A stretch of DNA of 41,611 nt, taken from Mycobacterium celatum (GTDB lineage: Bacteria > Actinomycetota > Actinomycetes > Mycobacteriales > Mycobacteriaceae). Within the stretch, counting starts at the first letter, position 1; each line of letters opens with the position of its first letter. Position numbers and translations under genes: made by a program. This document shows, piece by piece, positions 1 to 10,171 of this stretch. The stretch lies in assembly GCF_002101595.1 (NCBI RefSeq), contig NZ_LQOM01000036.1:1-41611 (forward strand), in the 5' to 3' direction. The notes under the pieces were generated by a model. That model did no database searches, was not told the DNA's origin, and saw only the letters and a list, made by a program, of their open reading frames with translations.

Positions 1-1482
1 CTCATCACCATCCAGCGTCGCCAACCCCGCCGCCCGCTCGACGCCCTCACGACCCACCGTCCCGGCAAAACCCAACGACCCGGCACCCTGCCCGGAGGTG
101 GCAACCGGCTCGTAATCCATGTACTCGTAGCGGTGGCCCCGATCCATCTCCGCAGCCCGGCGCCGCCGGGCCCGCGCCTGCTCGCGAGCCGACGCAGCGG
201 CGGGCGCCGCCGCGTCGACGTCCTCCGACGACGACTCCTTGGTCCGGCTGCGTGCGCGACTGCTGGCGCTCGTTTGCGCCGACAATCCCGCCGCGCTCAC
301 CGCGTAAAAGCCTTCGCTCATTCCGGTGGTCGGGCCGAAGCCGACTTCCGGGCCACCCCCTGCCGGTCCCGCGCCGCTCGGCATGGCCGAGCTCGGCGTC
401 GCAGCGCTCGACGTCGTCGGGGTATTGCTCACGCTTGATTCGACGCCCGTCACCGTTGACATCGCCGGCGCTGAGCCGACAGGGGCCGGAGTGGCCGCGG
501 CCGCCGGCAGGTCCGCCGCCGGAGAGACCACGACATCGGCGACTCCGGCCACGCCGGCCAGGCCCGCCACTCCCGCCAGGCCGGCGACCGCGGCGCCGGC
601 CAGCGCAGGAACAGCGGCCATCAGCAATGCCGGGGCCGCCTGCACCAGGGGCCAGACAAGCATCAAGGAATGAAAGACGAACCAACCGAGGGCGGTGGCC
701 AGCGCCGGCGACATTCCGGGGAAGATTTGCGTCAGCAACGAGGCGACGCCGTTGGCGAAAGGAACTGCGGGAATTGGCCATCCGTCGGGGTAGATCAGCT
801 TGCCAAGCGGCCACAGGATGTTCTGGGTGATGTCAGAGATGCCGCTCGCCAACTGGTCCTGCCACGACGAACCACTGGTCGCCGCCGTGGCGACCTGCTG
901 CTGGGTAGCGGCCGATTGCGTTGCGGCAGTGCGGGTTTCGCCGCCCGGCGCGACGATCTGCGGCGACGGCGCGGTCGGGGGGACGGCCGCCAGAGCCGAT
1001 CCCGCGACGGCCTGATAGGTGCTCATCGTGGTGGCCGCCTGAACCCACATCCGCACATAGTCGGCCTCGTTCAGCGCGATCGGGATGGTGTTGATACCGA
1101 AGAAGTTGGTCGCGACCAACGTCGCGTGGACAGCGTGGTTGGCCGCCAGCTCCGCCAGCGTGGGCATGGCGGCCAGCGCGGCGGTATAGGCGCCGGCGGC
1201 GGTCTGGTGCAGAGTCGCCGCCACCGCGCTTTTCTCGGCGGTATCGAGCAGCCAGCTCAGGTACGGGCCGTGCGCCGCCACATACTCTTCCGCAGTCGGG
1301 CCCTCCCACACCGCCTGCGCGCCGGCCAGCGTCGCGGTGAGTTCGTCTGCGGCCGAGGCGTATTCGGCGCTCAACGAGGACCACGCCCCGGCGGCCGCCA
1401 ACAGTGAGGCCGGTCCCGGGCCGGTGCTCAGCAGCGTCGAGTGCACCTCCGGCGGAAAGGCCATCCAGATTGGCGCCGTCAT
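1..1482 (-). CDS. PPE family protein (PPE2-like, PPW type), 3' end outside window
   Basis: The N-terminal PPE domain starts [15 protein letters not shown], has the WxG turn at W59-E-G, and contains the block [20 protein letters not shown] that I associate with M. tuberculosis PPE2. An Ala/Gly/Pro-rich middle follows. The frame is open to base 1, where it reads ...[11 protein letters not shown]. By comparison with the paralogue at 33195-34781, only about 15 residues, the PxxPxxW end, are missing. The ATG overlaps the stop of the upstream PE gene by 4 bp, so the two are probably co-translated. PE/PPE pairs form heterodimers exported by type VII (ESX) systems and act at or outside the mycomembrane. 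The substrate or role here is not visible. Confidence 0.9.
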   Translation of the reverse strand, partial: MTAPIWMAFPPEVHSTLLSTGPGPASLLAAAGAWSSLSAEYASAADELTATLAGAQAVWEGPTAEEYVAAHGPYLSWLLDTAEKSAVAATLHQTAAGAYTAALAAMPTLAELAANHAVHATLVATNFFGINTIPIALNEADYVRMWVQAATTMSTYQAVAGSALAAVPPTAPSPQIVAPGGETRTAATQSAATQQQVATAATSGSSWQDQLASGISDITQNILWPLGKLIYPDGWPIPAVPFANGVASLLTQIFPGMSPALATALGWFVFHSLMLVWPLVQAAPALLMAAVPALAGAAVAGLAGVAGLAGVAGVADVVVSPAADLPAAAATPAPVGSAPAMSTVTGVESSVSNTPTTSSAATPSSAMPSGAGPAGGGPEVGFGPTTGMSEGFYAVSAAGLSAQTSASSRARSRTKESSSEDVDAAAPAAASAREQARARRRRAAEMDRGHRYEYMDYEPVATSGQGAGSLGFAGTVGREGVERAAGLATLDGDE

Positions 1483-1790
1483 AAGCCGCCGGCAACCGGG
1501 TACGACGACGCGGCTGCCGCGTCACCGGTGGCGTAGCTGCCGGCGGCCTGGCCGACGCCGGCGCCGGAGCGGCCCAGCTCCTCGACGCCCTGCGCAGCCG
1601 CGACGCCATGCTCGTTACCGGATGCGCTGAACCCCACCGCCGTCTGCAGCGACACCGGATCGACGGCGGGCGGCACCACTGCCGAAATCAGCGGCGCCGC
1701 ACCGGCCTCCGCGGCAGCAAGCCGCGCTGTCAACGCTGCCACGGCAGCGCTGGCCGCGGTCAGGCCCTCGGGAACAACTCGCAGGGACAC
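1479..1790 (-). CDS. PE family protein, partner of the adjacent PPE
   Basis: 103 aa, typical of a PE protein with no C-terminal extension. It begins [10 protein letters not shown] with the PE dipeptide at residues 7-8, followed by two Ala-rich helices. YATGD at 86-90 matches the YxxxD/E export signal of type VII substrates. The stop overlaps the start of the PPE gene (ATGA), the standard PE-PPE operon arrangement. PE proteins pack in parallel against the PPE helical hairpin and carry the pair to the ESX secretion machine. It is transcribed away from the anti-sigma/sigC operon, with which it shares the 1791-1937 intergenic region. Confidence 0.88.
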   Translation of the reverse strand: MSLRVVPEGLTAASAAVAALTARLAAAEAGAAPLISAVVPPAVDPVSLQTAVGFSASGNEHGVAAAQGVEELGRSGAGVGQAAGSYATGDAAAASSYPVAGGL

Positions 1791-1882
1791 AAATACCTCT
1801 TTCGGGATCAGTTCCGGTTGATCGTGCGTACCTACAAGTGGTCGGCGCGCGCCGCGAATTAGTTCCGGCGGGGTTTTCGCGC

Positions 1883-1923
1883 GGCGACCCGCAGCGCCCG
1901 GCTCCGCCGCGCTTGCGATCGCC
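1883..1923 (-). repeat. Dispersed 41-bp palindromic element, single copy
   Basis: Read on the minus strand it begins GGCGATCGCAAGCGCGGC and ends GGGTCGCC, matching the core units at 21497 and 21553 except for two bases. The ends GGCGA/TCGCC are inverted, and an inner CGGC-GGA-GCCG can fold. It lies in the divergent intergenic region between the PE gene and the anti-sigma gene, in the opposite orientation to the other three loci. Apart from it I see no clear promoter in 1791-1937. Confidence 0.8.
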
Positions 1924-1937
1924 GCGGGGCCACCTTT

Positions 1938-2711
1938 GTGCGGGGCTCAGGAATGCGCGACGATACAGCGATGCGGTGTGAGGTTGCGCGGGAAGCGCTG
2001 TCGGCGAGGTTGGATGGTGAGGCTGCGCACGTGCCGGCCCAACGGGTCGACGCCCATCTGGGGTCGTGTCACGACTGCCGATCCTGGCTGATCGGGGTGG
2101 CGGTGCAGACCCGCCGGCTGTCCTCGGTCGAGGTGGGTCGCGCACCGGACCTGGTCAAACAGATCATGGCCAGCGCCGGCGTCGCGCCGACGCCGCCGTA
2201 TCGCCGCTGGCTGCGGGATCTGGTGTCGGACTACCGGCGCTGCGGGCTGATCGTCGTGGGGATGGTGCAGGTCGCGGTGGCGTTGGCCCAAATCGCCGGC
2301 CTCGACTTCGGGTTGGTGTCCACCCACGGGCATGGGGCCGCGACCGGGGCACACCTGCTGCACGAGTCCACCGCATGGTTCCTGGCCTTGGGTGTGGCGA
2401 TGATCGCCGCCGGCATCTGGACCGCGGCGGCGGTCGGCGTCGCGGCGATCGCCGGCGCGTTCGCGGTGGCCCTGCTCGGCTACGTGACCGTCGACGCCTG
2501 CACCGGACAGGTCACCGCGGCGCGCATCGCCAGCCACCTACCGGTGCTGCTCGGCCTGCTGTTTGCGTTTTTGGTGGCCCGCGAGCACGTCGGGTCGACC
2601 AAGCCCGAGGCCGAGGGCGGCGCCCCGACAACCGAGCTGGTGCTGACTGCGCCCGCTCCGGCCGCTCGACGCCGCGCGCACCTGTGGCCCGTCAACCGCT
2701 CCGCTGCCTGA
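1938..2711 (+). CDS. Putative membrane zinc-finger anti-sigma factor, upstream of sigC
   Basis: 257 aa from GTG 1938; ATG 1953 and ATG 1971 are equally possible and none has a well-placed ribosome site. The N-terminal region has a zinc-finger anti-sigma pattern: C14, then H40-x3-C44-x2-C47 (HLGSCHDC). Four hydrophobic segments follow at about 103-122, 144-161, 163-183 and 199-214. The loop between the first two carries H130, H132, H139 and H142, and C188 lies near the third, so metal sensing is conceivable. The gene ends 42 bp before sigC on the same strand, the usual arrangement for an ECF sigma factor and its membrane anti-sigma factor. The role as anti-SigC is inferred from domain and position only. 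I think it resembles M. tuberculosis Rv0093c. Confidence 0.75.
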   Translation: MRGSGMRDDTAMRCEVAREALSARLDGEAAHVPAQRVDAHLGSCHDCRSWLIGVAVQTRRLSSVEVGRAPDLVKQIMASAGVAPTPPYRRWLRDLVSDYRRCGLIVVGMVQVAVALAQIAGLDFGLVSTHGHGAATGAHLLHESTAWFLALGVAMIAAGIWTAAAVGVAAIAGAFAVALLGYVTVDACTGQVTAARIASHLPVLLGLLFAFLVAREHVGSTKPEAEGGAPTTELVLTAPAPAARRRAHLWPVNRSAA

Positions 2712-2753
2712 CGGTGCGTTCTACTACAGCGCGTCGTATTAAAGTGGGTCGTC

Positions 2754-3308
2754 ATGACCGCGCGTAGCGACGACGACGCCGTTACCGCACATGCCCTCGC
2801 CGCTGCGCGCGGCGAGGCCGGGGCGCTCGAGACGTTCATCAAAGCCACCCAGCAGGACGTGTGGCGCTTTGTCGCCTACCTGTCGGACGGGTCCCACGCC
2901 GACGACCTGACCCAGGAGACGTTTCTGCGGGCCATCGGCGCCATCCGGCGATTCTCCGGACGATCCAGCGCCCGCACGTGGCTGTTGGCCATCGCGCGCC
3001 GTGTCGTCGCCGACCATGTGCGCCACGCCCAGGCCCGCCCACGGACCGCGCACGGCGCCGACCCCGAACAGCTGCTCAACCGCGACCGGCCCAGCCGCGG
3101 ATTCGAGGACGTCGTCGAGGTCAAGACGATGATCGCCAACCTCACCGCCGACCAGCGCGAGGCCCTGCTGCTCACCCAACTGCTGGGACTGTCCTACGCC
3201 GACGCTGCCGCGGTGTGCGGCTGCCCGGTTGGCACCATACGGTCTCGCGTCGCCCGCGCCCGCGGGGCGCTGCTGGCCGGGCTCGACCCAGACGAGGCGA
3301 CCGGCTAG
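2754..3308 (+). CDS. sigC: ECF-type RNA polymerase sigma factor SigC
   Basis: 184 aa, against 185 for M. tuberculosis SigC (Rv2069), which it closely resembles from my recollection: [31 protein letters not shown] and [20 protein letters not shown]. Sigma region 2 occupies about residues 20-85. Region 4, with the helix-turn-helix [20 protein letters not shown], covers about 125-175. There is no C-terminal extension, as expected for SigC. SigC directs RNA polymerase to a small regulon that in M. tuberculosis has been tied to copper acquisition. Here it follows a putative anti-sigma gene and converges with sahH (5 bp between stops). In M. tuberculosis sigC sits between blaC and cobK, so the locus differs. 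Confidence 0.93.
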   Translation: MTARSDDDAVTAHALAAARGEAGALETFIKATQQDVWRFVAYLSDGSHADDLTQETFLRAIGAIRRFSGRSSARTWLLAIARRVVADHVRHAQARPRTAHGADPEQLLNRDRPSRGFEDVVEVKTMIANLTADQREALLLTQLLGLSYADAAAVCGCPVGTIRSRVARARGALLAGLDPDEATG

Positions 3309-3313
3309 CCGGT

Positions 3314-4786
<1,473 letters not shown>

Positions 4787-4867
4787 CTATGGCCCAATCC
4801 CTCGTCGGTTCAACTAGTTAGCTTGCATATACATTAGTCCTCGACGCGGCGCGCATGCGAGGCCGGG

Positions 4868-5494
4868 TCAGGGTGTTTCGATGACACCGTAGCGTTCAAC
4901 GGCCGGCGTCATCAGCCGCGCCAGATCGACGGCGACGTCGTGGTCGGCTTCGGGCGGCATCGACACATAGCTCATCGCCAGCCGCACGATGGCGCGCGCG
5001 ATGATCCCCGCATCCTCATCGCTGGCCTTGACCCAGCTGTGCTGGAAGGTGTTCGTCAACCGCTCCGAACAATGGGTGATGATCGGGCCGCTGTCGGTGG
5101 TGATCAGCTGCAGCAGGTCGGGCTTGGCGACGCCGGTCAGCAGCGAGATCACCAGCGGGTCGGCGGCCGACTCGGTGAAGAACATCCGGAAACCCTGCAG
5201 GAACGCCGCATAGACGTCGCCGACGTTGGAGTAGATGGCGTCCTCGACGGCGTCCACCAGCCGGTCGGCGAGCCGCAGCGCGTAGCCCTGGGCCAGGCCC
5301 TGGCGCGAGCCGAACTCGTTGTAGATGGTCTGCCGGCTGATGCCCGCGGCGCGGGCCACGTCGGCCAGCGTGATCGCCGACCAGTCACGGCTCAGCAGCA
5401 GCTCGCGCATCGCGTCGAGCACCGAATCGCGCAGCAGGACCCGCGACGCCTCGGCGTACGGGACCCGTTTCACATGCGCGACACTAGCCGTCAC
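4868..5494 (-). CDS. TetR-family regulator of the alkB operon
   Basis: 208 aa (Rv3249c, 211). The N-terminal helix-turn-helix is clear ([21 protein letters not shown]), followed by a helical ligand-binding domain. GTG 5494 was chosen because it overlaps the rubB stop (GTGA) and gives the family length; a longer frame upstream only reads through rubB. As last gene of alkB-rubA-rubB-tetR it is presumably an autoregulated repressor responding to an alkane-derived or fatty acyl ligand. The palindrome at 7170-7179 over the alkB -35 box is its candidate operator. Regulation of alkB is inferred from operon position. Confidence 0.9.
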   Translation of the reverse strand: MTASVAHVKRVPYAEASRVLLRDSVLDAMRELLLSRDWSAITLADVARAAGISRQTIYNEFGSRQGLAQGYALRLADRLVDAVEDAIYSNVGDVYAAFLQGFRMFFTESAADPLVISLLTGVAKPDLLQLITTDSGPIITHCSERLTNTFQHSWVKASDEDAGIIARAIVRLAMSYVSMPPEADHDVAVDLARLMTPAVERYGVIETP

Positions 5495-5673
5495 GAACGC
5501 GCGACTTCTACCATCTCGAAGTCGGACTTGGCCGCGCCGCAGTCCGGGCAGCTCCAATCGTCGGGAATGTCGTCCCAGCGGGTGCCGGGCGCGATGCCGT
5601 CTTCGGGCCAGCCCTTGGCTTCGTCGTACTCGAAGCCGCACTGCACGCAGACGAACAGCCTGTAGTCACTCAT
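5491..5673 (-). CDS. rubB: Rubredoxin RubB
   Basis: 60 aa, a complete single-domain rubredoxin. The iron is bound by two CxxC pairs, in [14 protein letters not shown] and [13 protein letters not shown]. The conserved WDDIPDDW lies between them. It carries electrons from an NADH-dependent rubredoxin reductase to the membrane alkane hydroxylase. ATG 5673 starts 8 bp inside the end of rubA, and the stop overlaps the tetR start, so all four genes are translationally coupled. Confidence 0.95.
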   Translation of the reverse strand: MSDYRLFVCVQCGFEYDEAKGWPEDGIAPGTRWDDIPDDWSCPDCGAAKSDFEMVEVARS

Positions 5674-5896
5674 GCGTTTGCTCCCTTGATTGTCCGATTC
5701 CTCCTCGTGCCGTGCCGGCACTCGTCGTCGTCGGACGCATCGGTTCGAAGTCGACCTTCTCGCGGACCGCACAGTCCGGGCAGCACCAGTCGTCGGGAAT
5801 CTGATCCCAACGTGTGCCGGCCGGAAAACCCTCCCGCGCAGCGCCTTTGGCCTCGTCGTAAACGTAGCCGCAGCCCGGGCACTGGTACGACGCCAT
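5666..5896 (-). CDS. rubA: Rubredoxin RubA
   Basis: 76 aa. Metal-binding pairs CPGCG (residues 6-10) and CCPDC (38-42) flank WDQIPDDW. Compared with rubB it has a hydrophilic tail of about 20 residues rich in Thr, Gly and Arg. Its ATG overlaps the alkB stop (ATGA). Two consecutive rubredoxins after alkB are the normal actinobacterial arrangement. One is usually the efficient electron donor to AlkB, but the sequence alone does not say which. Confidence 0.95.
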   Translation of the reverse strand: MASYQCPGCGYVYDEAKGAAREGFPAGTRWDQIPDDWCCPDCAVREKVDFEPMRPTTTSAGTARGGIGQSREQTHE

Positions 5897-7107
5897 CACG
5901 CCACCGCCCCGTAGCGGGCCAGCACCCGGTCGCGGACGCGTGGGTGGATGTTGGCGCGGGTGACGTCGCCGTCGTAGTGCGCCAACACCCGGTGATCCAT
6001 CACCCTGCGCCACAGCGGCGGCAGGTAGGTCAGCCCGATCAGCGACGCGTACCCACTGGGCAGGTTCGGTGCGCCGTCCATGCTGCGCAGCGTCTGGTAG
6101 CGGCGTGTCGGGTTGGCGTGGTGGTCGCTGTGTCGTTGCAGGTGGTACAGGAACAGGTTGGTCACGATGTGATCGGAGTTCCAGCTGTGCTGCGGGGTGC
6201 AGCGCTCGTAGCGGCCGTTGGCGGTCTTCTGCCGCAGCAGACCGTAGTGCTCGAGGTAGTTCACCGACTCCAGCAGCGAGAAGCCGTAGACGGCCTGGAT
6301 GACCACGAACGGGATCAGCGCCGGGCCGAATACCGCGATCAGCACGCCCCACAACGCCACCGACATCAGCCACGCGTTGAGCACGTCGTTGGACGGATGC
6401 CACGGGCTCTTGTTCAGCCGGCGCAGCCGCTGCGCCTCCAAGTTCCACGCCGAGCGCAGGCTGCCGATCACGCTGCGCGGGAAGAACTCCCAGAACGTCT
6501 CGCCGAACCGCGCCGACGCCGGGTCTTCAGGGGTGGCCACCCGCACGTGGTGGCCGCGGTTGTGCTCGATGTAGAAGTGCCCGTAGCAGGTCTGGGCCAG
6601 GGTGATCTTGGACAGCCAGCGCTCCAGCGTTTCCTTCTTGTGGCCCATCTCGTGGGCGGTGTTGATGCCGACGCCGCCGAGGGTGCCGGTCGAGAGCGCC
6701 AGTCCGATCTTGGCCGGCCAGCTGAGCGACCCCTCGAAGCCCAGCCAGCTCAGGTCCGACGCGGTGAACAGATACGCGCCCAGGACCACGCTGAGGTATT
6801 GGAACGGGATGTAGATGTAGGTGCAGTAGCGGTAGTAGCGGTCGTTCTCCAGCCGCTCCATCACCTCGTCGGGCGGGTTTTGCCCGTCGGACCCGAAGCG
6901 CAGATCCAGCGCGGGCAGCAGGAGGTAGATCAGGATCGGGCCGATCCAGAACAGCACCTGCGAGGCGCTCCGCCAGCCGGCCTGATCCATCGCCCACACG
7001 ATCGGAAGGATCAGCAGCAGCGCCGTCGGCGCGATCAGGCCGAGCAGCCACAGGTGGCGCTTCTTGTCCCGCCACACGGTGACGTCGGGGCCTGTACTGG
7101 TGGTCAT
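5896..7107 (-). CDS. alkB: Alkane 1-monooxygenase
   Basis: 403 aa integral-membrane non-haem di-iron hydroxylase that oxidises medium-chain alkanes to 1-alkanols with O2 and rubredoxin electrons. The His boxes of the family are present: HEMGH at 152-156, HNRGHH at 182-187, HSDHH at 326-330, plus the NYLEHYG signature with H287. Hydrophobic segments lie near 19-38, 51-67, 98-114 and 245-278. ATG 7107 is chosen over an ATG 8 codons upstream because CGGAGG sits 7 nt before it. First gene of the operon with rubA, rubB and tetR; its promoter is at 7147-7175. Confidence 0.97.
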   Translation of the reverse strand: MTTSTGPDVTVWRDKKRHLWLLGLIAPTALLLILPIVWAMDQAGWRSASQVLFWIGPILIYLLLPALDLRFGSDGQNPPDEVMERLENDRYYRYCTYIYIPFQYLSVVLGAYLFTASDLSWLGFEGSLSWPAKIGLALSTGTLGGVGINTAHEMGHKKETLERWLSKITLAQTCYGHFYIEHNRGHHVRVATPEDPASARFGETFWEFFPRSVIGSLRSAWNLEAQRLRRLNKSPWHPSNDVLNAWLMSVALWGVLIAVFGPALIPFVVIQAVYGFSLLESVNYLEHYGLLRQKTANGRYERCTPQHSWNSDHIVTNLFLYHLQRHSDHHANPTRRYQTLRSMDGAPNLPSGYASLIGLTYLPPLWRRVMDHRVLAHYDGDVTRANIHPRVRDRVLARYGAVA

Positions 7108-7146
7108 GTCGCAACCTCCGTTGTGAGTCACAGCACTTGAGATTGG

Positions 7147-7175
7147 ACAATACAGGCGAATATGTCGGCTGTCTA
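7147..7175 (-). promoter_or_regulatory. Putative sigma-A-type promoter of alkB
   Basis: On the minus strand: -35 TAGACA (7175-7170), 17 bp, -10 TATTGT (7152-7147), about 40 bp before the alkB start. Found by eye; no start-site data. Confidence 0.55.
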
Positions 7176-7181
7176 GACATA
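7161..7181. promoter_or_regulatory. Candidate TetR operator over the alkB -35 box
   Basis: A perfect 10-bp palindrome TGTCTAGACA (7170-7179) covers the -35 hexamer. A wider inverted repeat TATGTC-N9-GACATA spans 7161-7181. Position and symmetry fit repressor binding by the TetR protein encoded at the operon's end. The remaining part of 7108-7281 shows nothing further. Confidence 0.5.
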
Positions 7182-7281
7182 GAGGTATCGTTTGTAAAGA
7201 CGCCTGCTCGCCGAACGTGTACTCAGGGCGAAAAATCGCTAGAAAACTCGCCGCCAGTGCACGCTCGGTGCCCAGCTGCGG

Positions 7282-8775
7282 TTAAGACGCAACCTCCGCG
7301 GCGGCCTGCTCCTCGGCCGCCCGGCCCGCCAACACCGAGTGCCGGCGGCCGTAGCCGTAGTAGATGGCGACGCCGACGACCATCCAGACGCCGAACCGGA
7401 TCCAGGTCACCCCGGTCAGGTTGAGCATCAGCCACAGGCACGCGCACACCGAGGCGATCGGCAGCAGCGGCACCCACGGCGCCCGGAAGCCCCGCGGCAG
7501 GTCGGGGCGGGTGCGGCGCAGGATGATCACCCCGGCGGACACCAGGACGAACGCGAACAGCGTTCCGACGTTGACCATCTCCTCGAGTTTGGCCATCGGG
7601 AACACCGATGCCGCCAGCGCCACCAGCAGCGCGACCAGCACGGTGATCCGCACCGGCGTCCCGCGCGAGCCCGTAGCCGCCAGTTGCCGGGGCAGCAGCC
7701 CGTCGCGCGACATCGCGAACAGCACCCGGCACTGGCCGAGCATCAGCACCATCACCACGGTGGTCAGTCCGGCCAGCGCTCCGATCGAGATGACGCCGGA
7801 CGCCCAGTGCACCCCGTTGGCCGCGAACGCGGTGGCGAGGTTGGCATGCTTGCCGCCGGGGCGGTCGCGAAGCGCGGTGTAGGGCACCATCCCGGACAGC
7901 ACGACCGACACCGCGACGTAGAGCACGGTGACGATGCCCAGCGTCGCAAGAATCCCGCGCGGGACGTCGCGTTGCGGGTGCTTGGTCTCCTCGGCCATGG
8001 TGGCCACGATGTCGAACCCGATGAACGCGAAGAACACTATCGACGCCCCGGCCAGCACGCCGAACCAGCCGTAGTGGCTGGTGTGCGCCCCGGTCATCAG
8101 CGAGAGCACCGACTGGTCGACGCCGGTGCCGGCGTGATCGGCCTCCGGCGCCGGGATGAACGGCGAGTAGTTGTCGGCCTTGATGTAGAAGGCGCCGACC
8201 ACCACCACCAACGCCACCACGGACACCTTGATCGCAGTGACCGCCGCCGAGAAATGCGCGGACAACTTGGTGCCCAGCGCCAGCAGCGTCGCCACCAGCG
8301 CCACGATCAATAGCGCGCCCCAGTCGAGTGTGAGCGAGCCCAAAGTGATTGTGCCCCTGGCGATTCCGAACATGGTGTCGAGGTAGCTGGACCACCCCTT
8401 AGCCACCACCGCTGCGCCGATGGCCAACTCGAGCACCAGGTTCCAGCCGATCACCCACGCCAGGAACTCGCCGAAGGTGGCATAGGAGAAGGTGTAGGCG
8501 CTGCCCGCCACCGGCAGCGTAGAGGCGAACTCCGCGTAGCACACCGCGGCCAGCCCGCAGGTGATCGCCGCGATCAGAAACGAGATCCAGATGGCCGGGC
8601 CCGTGATGTTGCCCGCGGTCGAGGCGGTGACCGTGAAGATCCCGGCGCCGATCACCACCGAGACACCGAACACGGTCAGGTGCCACCAGCTGAGGTTTTT
8701 GTGCAGTCGACTGTCCGGCTCGTCGGTGTCGGATATCGACTGTTCGACGGACTTGACGCGCCAGCGATCGGCCAT
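7282..8775 (-). CDS. APC-superfamily amino acid permease
   Basis: 497 aa with about 12 to 14 hydrophobic segments; Rv3253c homologue by order and length (495). The first membrane helix carries the APC substrate-binding motif VVIGAGIFTVTA, and FFAFIGFDIVATMAEETKHP is the cationic amino acid transporter signature after helix 6. It is predicted to import an amino acid, possibly cationic, by proton-coupled exchange or symport. It is divergent from the FAD oxidoreductase at 8807, with only 31 bp between the start codons, so the two promoters must overlap each other's coding region. Substrate not determinable from sequence. Confidence 0.93.
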   Translation of the reverse strand: MADRWRVKSVEQSISDTDEPDSRLHKNLSWWHLTVFGVSVVIGAGIFTVTASTAGNITGPAIWISFLIAAITCGLAAVCYAEFASTLPVAGSAYTFSYATFGEFLAWVIGWNLVLELAIGAAVVAKGWSSYLDTMFGIARGTITLGSLTLDWGALLIVALVATLLALGTKLSAHFSAAVTAIKVSVVALVVVVGAFYIKADNYSPFIPAPEADHAGTGVDQSVLSLMTGAHTSHYGWFGVLAGASIVFFAFIGFDIVATMAEETKHPQRDVPRGILATLGIVTVLYVAVSVVLSGMVPYTALRDRPGGKHANLATAFAANGVHWASGVISIGALAGLTTVVMVLMLGQCRVLFAMSRDGLLPRQLAATGSRGTPVRITVLVALLVALAASVFPMAKLEEMVNVGTLFAFVLVSAGVIILRRTRPDLPRGFRAPWVPLLPIASVCACLWLMLNLTGVTWIRFGVWMVVGVAIYYGYGRRHSVLAGRAAEEQAAAEVAS

Positions 8776-8794
8776 GCACCGGGACAGTACCGAC

Positions 8795-8800
8795 TACTGT
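8795..8800 (+). promoter_or_regulatory. -10 hexamer, probable leaderless promoter of the FAD oxidoreductase
   Basis: TACTGT ends 6 nt before ATG 8807, the spacing expected if transcription starts on the A of the start codon, which is common in mycobacteria. No ribosome site precedes the ATG. Confidence 0.5.
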
Positions 8801-8806
8801 GCGGAC

Positions 8807-10171
8807 ATGCGCGCCGTCGTGATAGGTGCCAGCATCGCGGGCCTGTGTGCCGCGCGGGTGCTGGCCGACTTCTACGACCGGGTCACGCTGTTCGAGCGCG
8901 ACGAGCTGCCGGCTGCACCCGCCAACCGCGCGGCGGTCCCGCAGGGCCGGCACGTGCACCTGCTGATGGCGCGGGGCGCGGCGGAATTCGAGGCGTTGTT
9001 CCCGGGCCTGCTCGACGACATGGTCGCCGCCGGGGTGCCGATCCTGCCGAACCGCCCGGATGCCATCTACTTCGGCGCCGCCGGCCATCTGCTCGGAACC
9101 GGCCACACCCTGCGCGACGAGTTCACCGCCTACGTGCCCAGCCGGCCGCAGTTGGAATGGCAGATCCGGCGGCGCGTCGTTGCGTTGCCCAACGTCGAGA
9201 TCCAGCAGCAGCGCACGGTGGTCGAACCGCGCTTCGACCCCGTCGCGAGACGGGTGAGCGGCGTGTCGCTCGATTCAGGCGAGCTCGTCGCCGCCGACCT
9301 CGTCGTCGACGCCGCCGGGCGCGGCACCAGACTGCCGGTGTGGCTCGAGAAGTGGGGATATCCGCGGCCACCCGAGGAGGTTGTCGACGTCGGTATCGGC
9401 TATGCGACGCAACAGCTTCGGATTCCCGATGGCATGATCAACCAGAAGGTGGTGGTCGCCGGCGCGTCCCGCGAGCAGCCGCTGGGGCTGGGCATGCTGC
9501 AATACGAGGACGGCACCTGGACGCTGACCACCTTCGGTGTCGCCAAAGTCGAACCGCCGCATACTTTCTCGGAGATCCGGGTGCTGGCCGAGAAGCTGTT
9601 GCCCGCGCAGTTCACCGCCGCGCTCGAACAGGCCGAGCCAATCGGCGAGGTGGCCTTCCATCGCTTCCCCACCAGCCGCTGGCGCCGCTATGACAAGCTC
9701 GACCGGTTTCCGGCCGGGATCGTGCCGTTCGGTGACGCGGTGGCCAGCTTCGATCCCACCTTCGGGCAGGGGATGACGATGACGTCGCTGCAGGCCGGTC
9801 ATCTGCGCCAGGCGCTGGCCAACCCGGGCGCAGATTTGGCCCGTCAGCTGAACCGGGCCACCGCGAAGACCACCTACCCGGTGTGGGTCATGAATTCCGT
9901 CGGCGATTTCACGTTCCACCACGCTGCCGGTCCGATGCCCTGGTGGTATCGCCCGGTCGGTAACCTCTACGACCAGCTGCTCGGCGCCGCGGAAACCGAT
10001 CCCGTTCTCGCCGAATGGTTTTTGCGCCGGTTCTCGCTGCTGGACAGCCTCTACATGATCCCCTCAGCCAAACTGATCGCGCGCACGATCCGACACAACA
10101 TGCGGCTGTGGTTCGCCGAGCGTCGTCAGCTACTGCGCGAGCGGGCGCGATCCAAATCGGGCTCGAGGTAG
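8807..10171 (+). CDS. FAD-dependent oxidoreductase (Rv3254 type)
   Basis: 454 aa, against 462 for Rv3254. The N-terminal dinucleotide fold MRAVVIGASIAGLCAAR has the GxSxxG variant (G7, S9, G12), followed by the acidic strand end VTLFERDE. The second FAD motif is PFGDAVASFDPTFGQGM. This is the layout of the squalene-epoxidase and geranylgeranyl-reductase-like group. The substrate is unknown. ATG 8807 was chosen because it starts exactly at the FAD fold and has a leaderless -10 element; a longer open frame reaches 8561 but only runs antisense through the permease. The 3' end overlaps the convergent CDF gene by 46 bp. Confidence 0.93.
   Translation: MRAVVIGASIAGLCAARVLADFYDRVTLFERDELPAAPANRAAVPQGRHVHLLMARGAAEFEALFPGLLDDMVAAGVPILPNRPDAIYFGAAGHLLGTGHTLRDEFTAYVPSRPQLEWQIRRRVVALPNVEIQQQRTVVEPRFDPVARRVSGVSLDSGELVAADLVVDAAGRGTRLPVWLEKWGYPRPPEEVVDVGIGYATQQLRIPDGMINQKVVVAGASREQPLGLGMLQYEDGTWTLTTFGVAKVEPPHTFSEIRVLAEKLLPAQFTAALEQAEPIGEVAFHRFPTSRWRRYDKLDRFPAGIVPFGDAVASFDPTFGQGMTMTSLQAGHLRQALANPGADLARQLNRATAKTTYPVWVMNSVGDFTFHHAAGPMPWWYRPVGNLYDQLLGAAETDPVLAEWFLRRFSLLDSLYMIPSAKLIARTIRHNMRLWFAERRQLLRERARSKSGSR

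Noticed and set aside
1854..1881. SigC-type promoter (GCGAAT as -35) before the anti-sigma gene
   Set aside because: No CGT-containing -10 at a suitable distance; the match is only partial.
4787..4867. SAM/SAH riboswitch upstream of sahH
   Set aside because: Only 81 bp, with an AACTAGTT palindrome; no conserved SAH or SAM aptamer core is visible.
8561..8806. N-terminal extension of the FAD oxidoreductase
   Set aside because: The extra 82 codons run antisense through the permease 5' end, and the FAD fold begins at ATG 8807 with its own -10 element.
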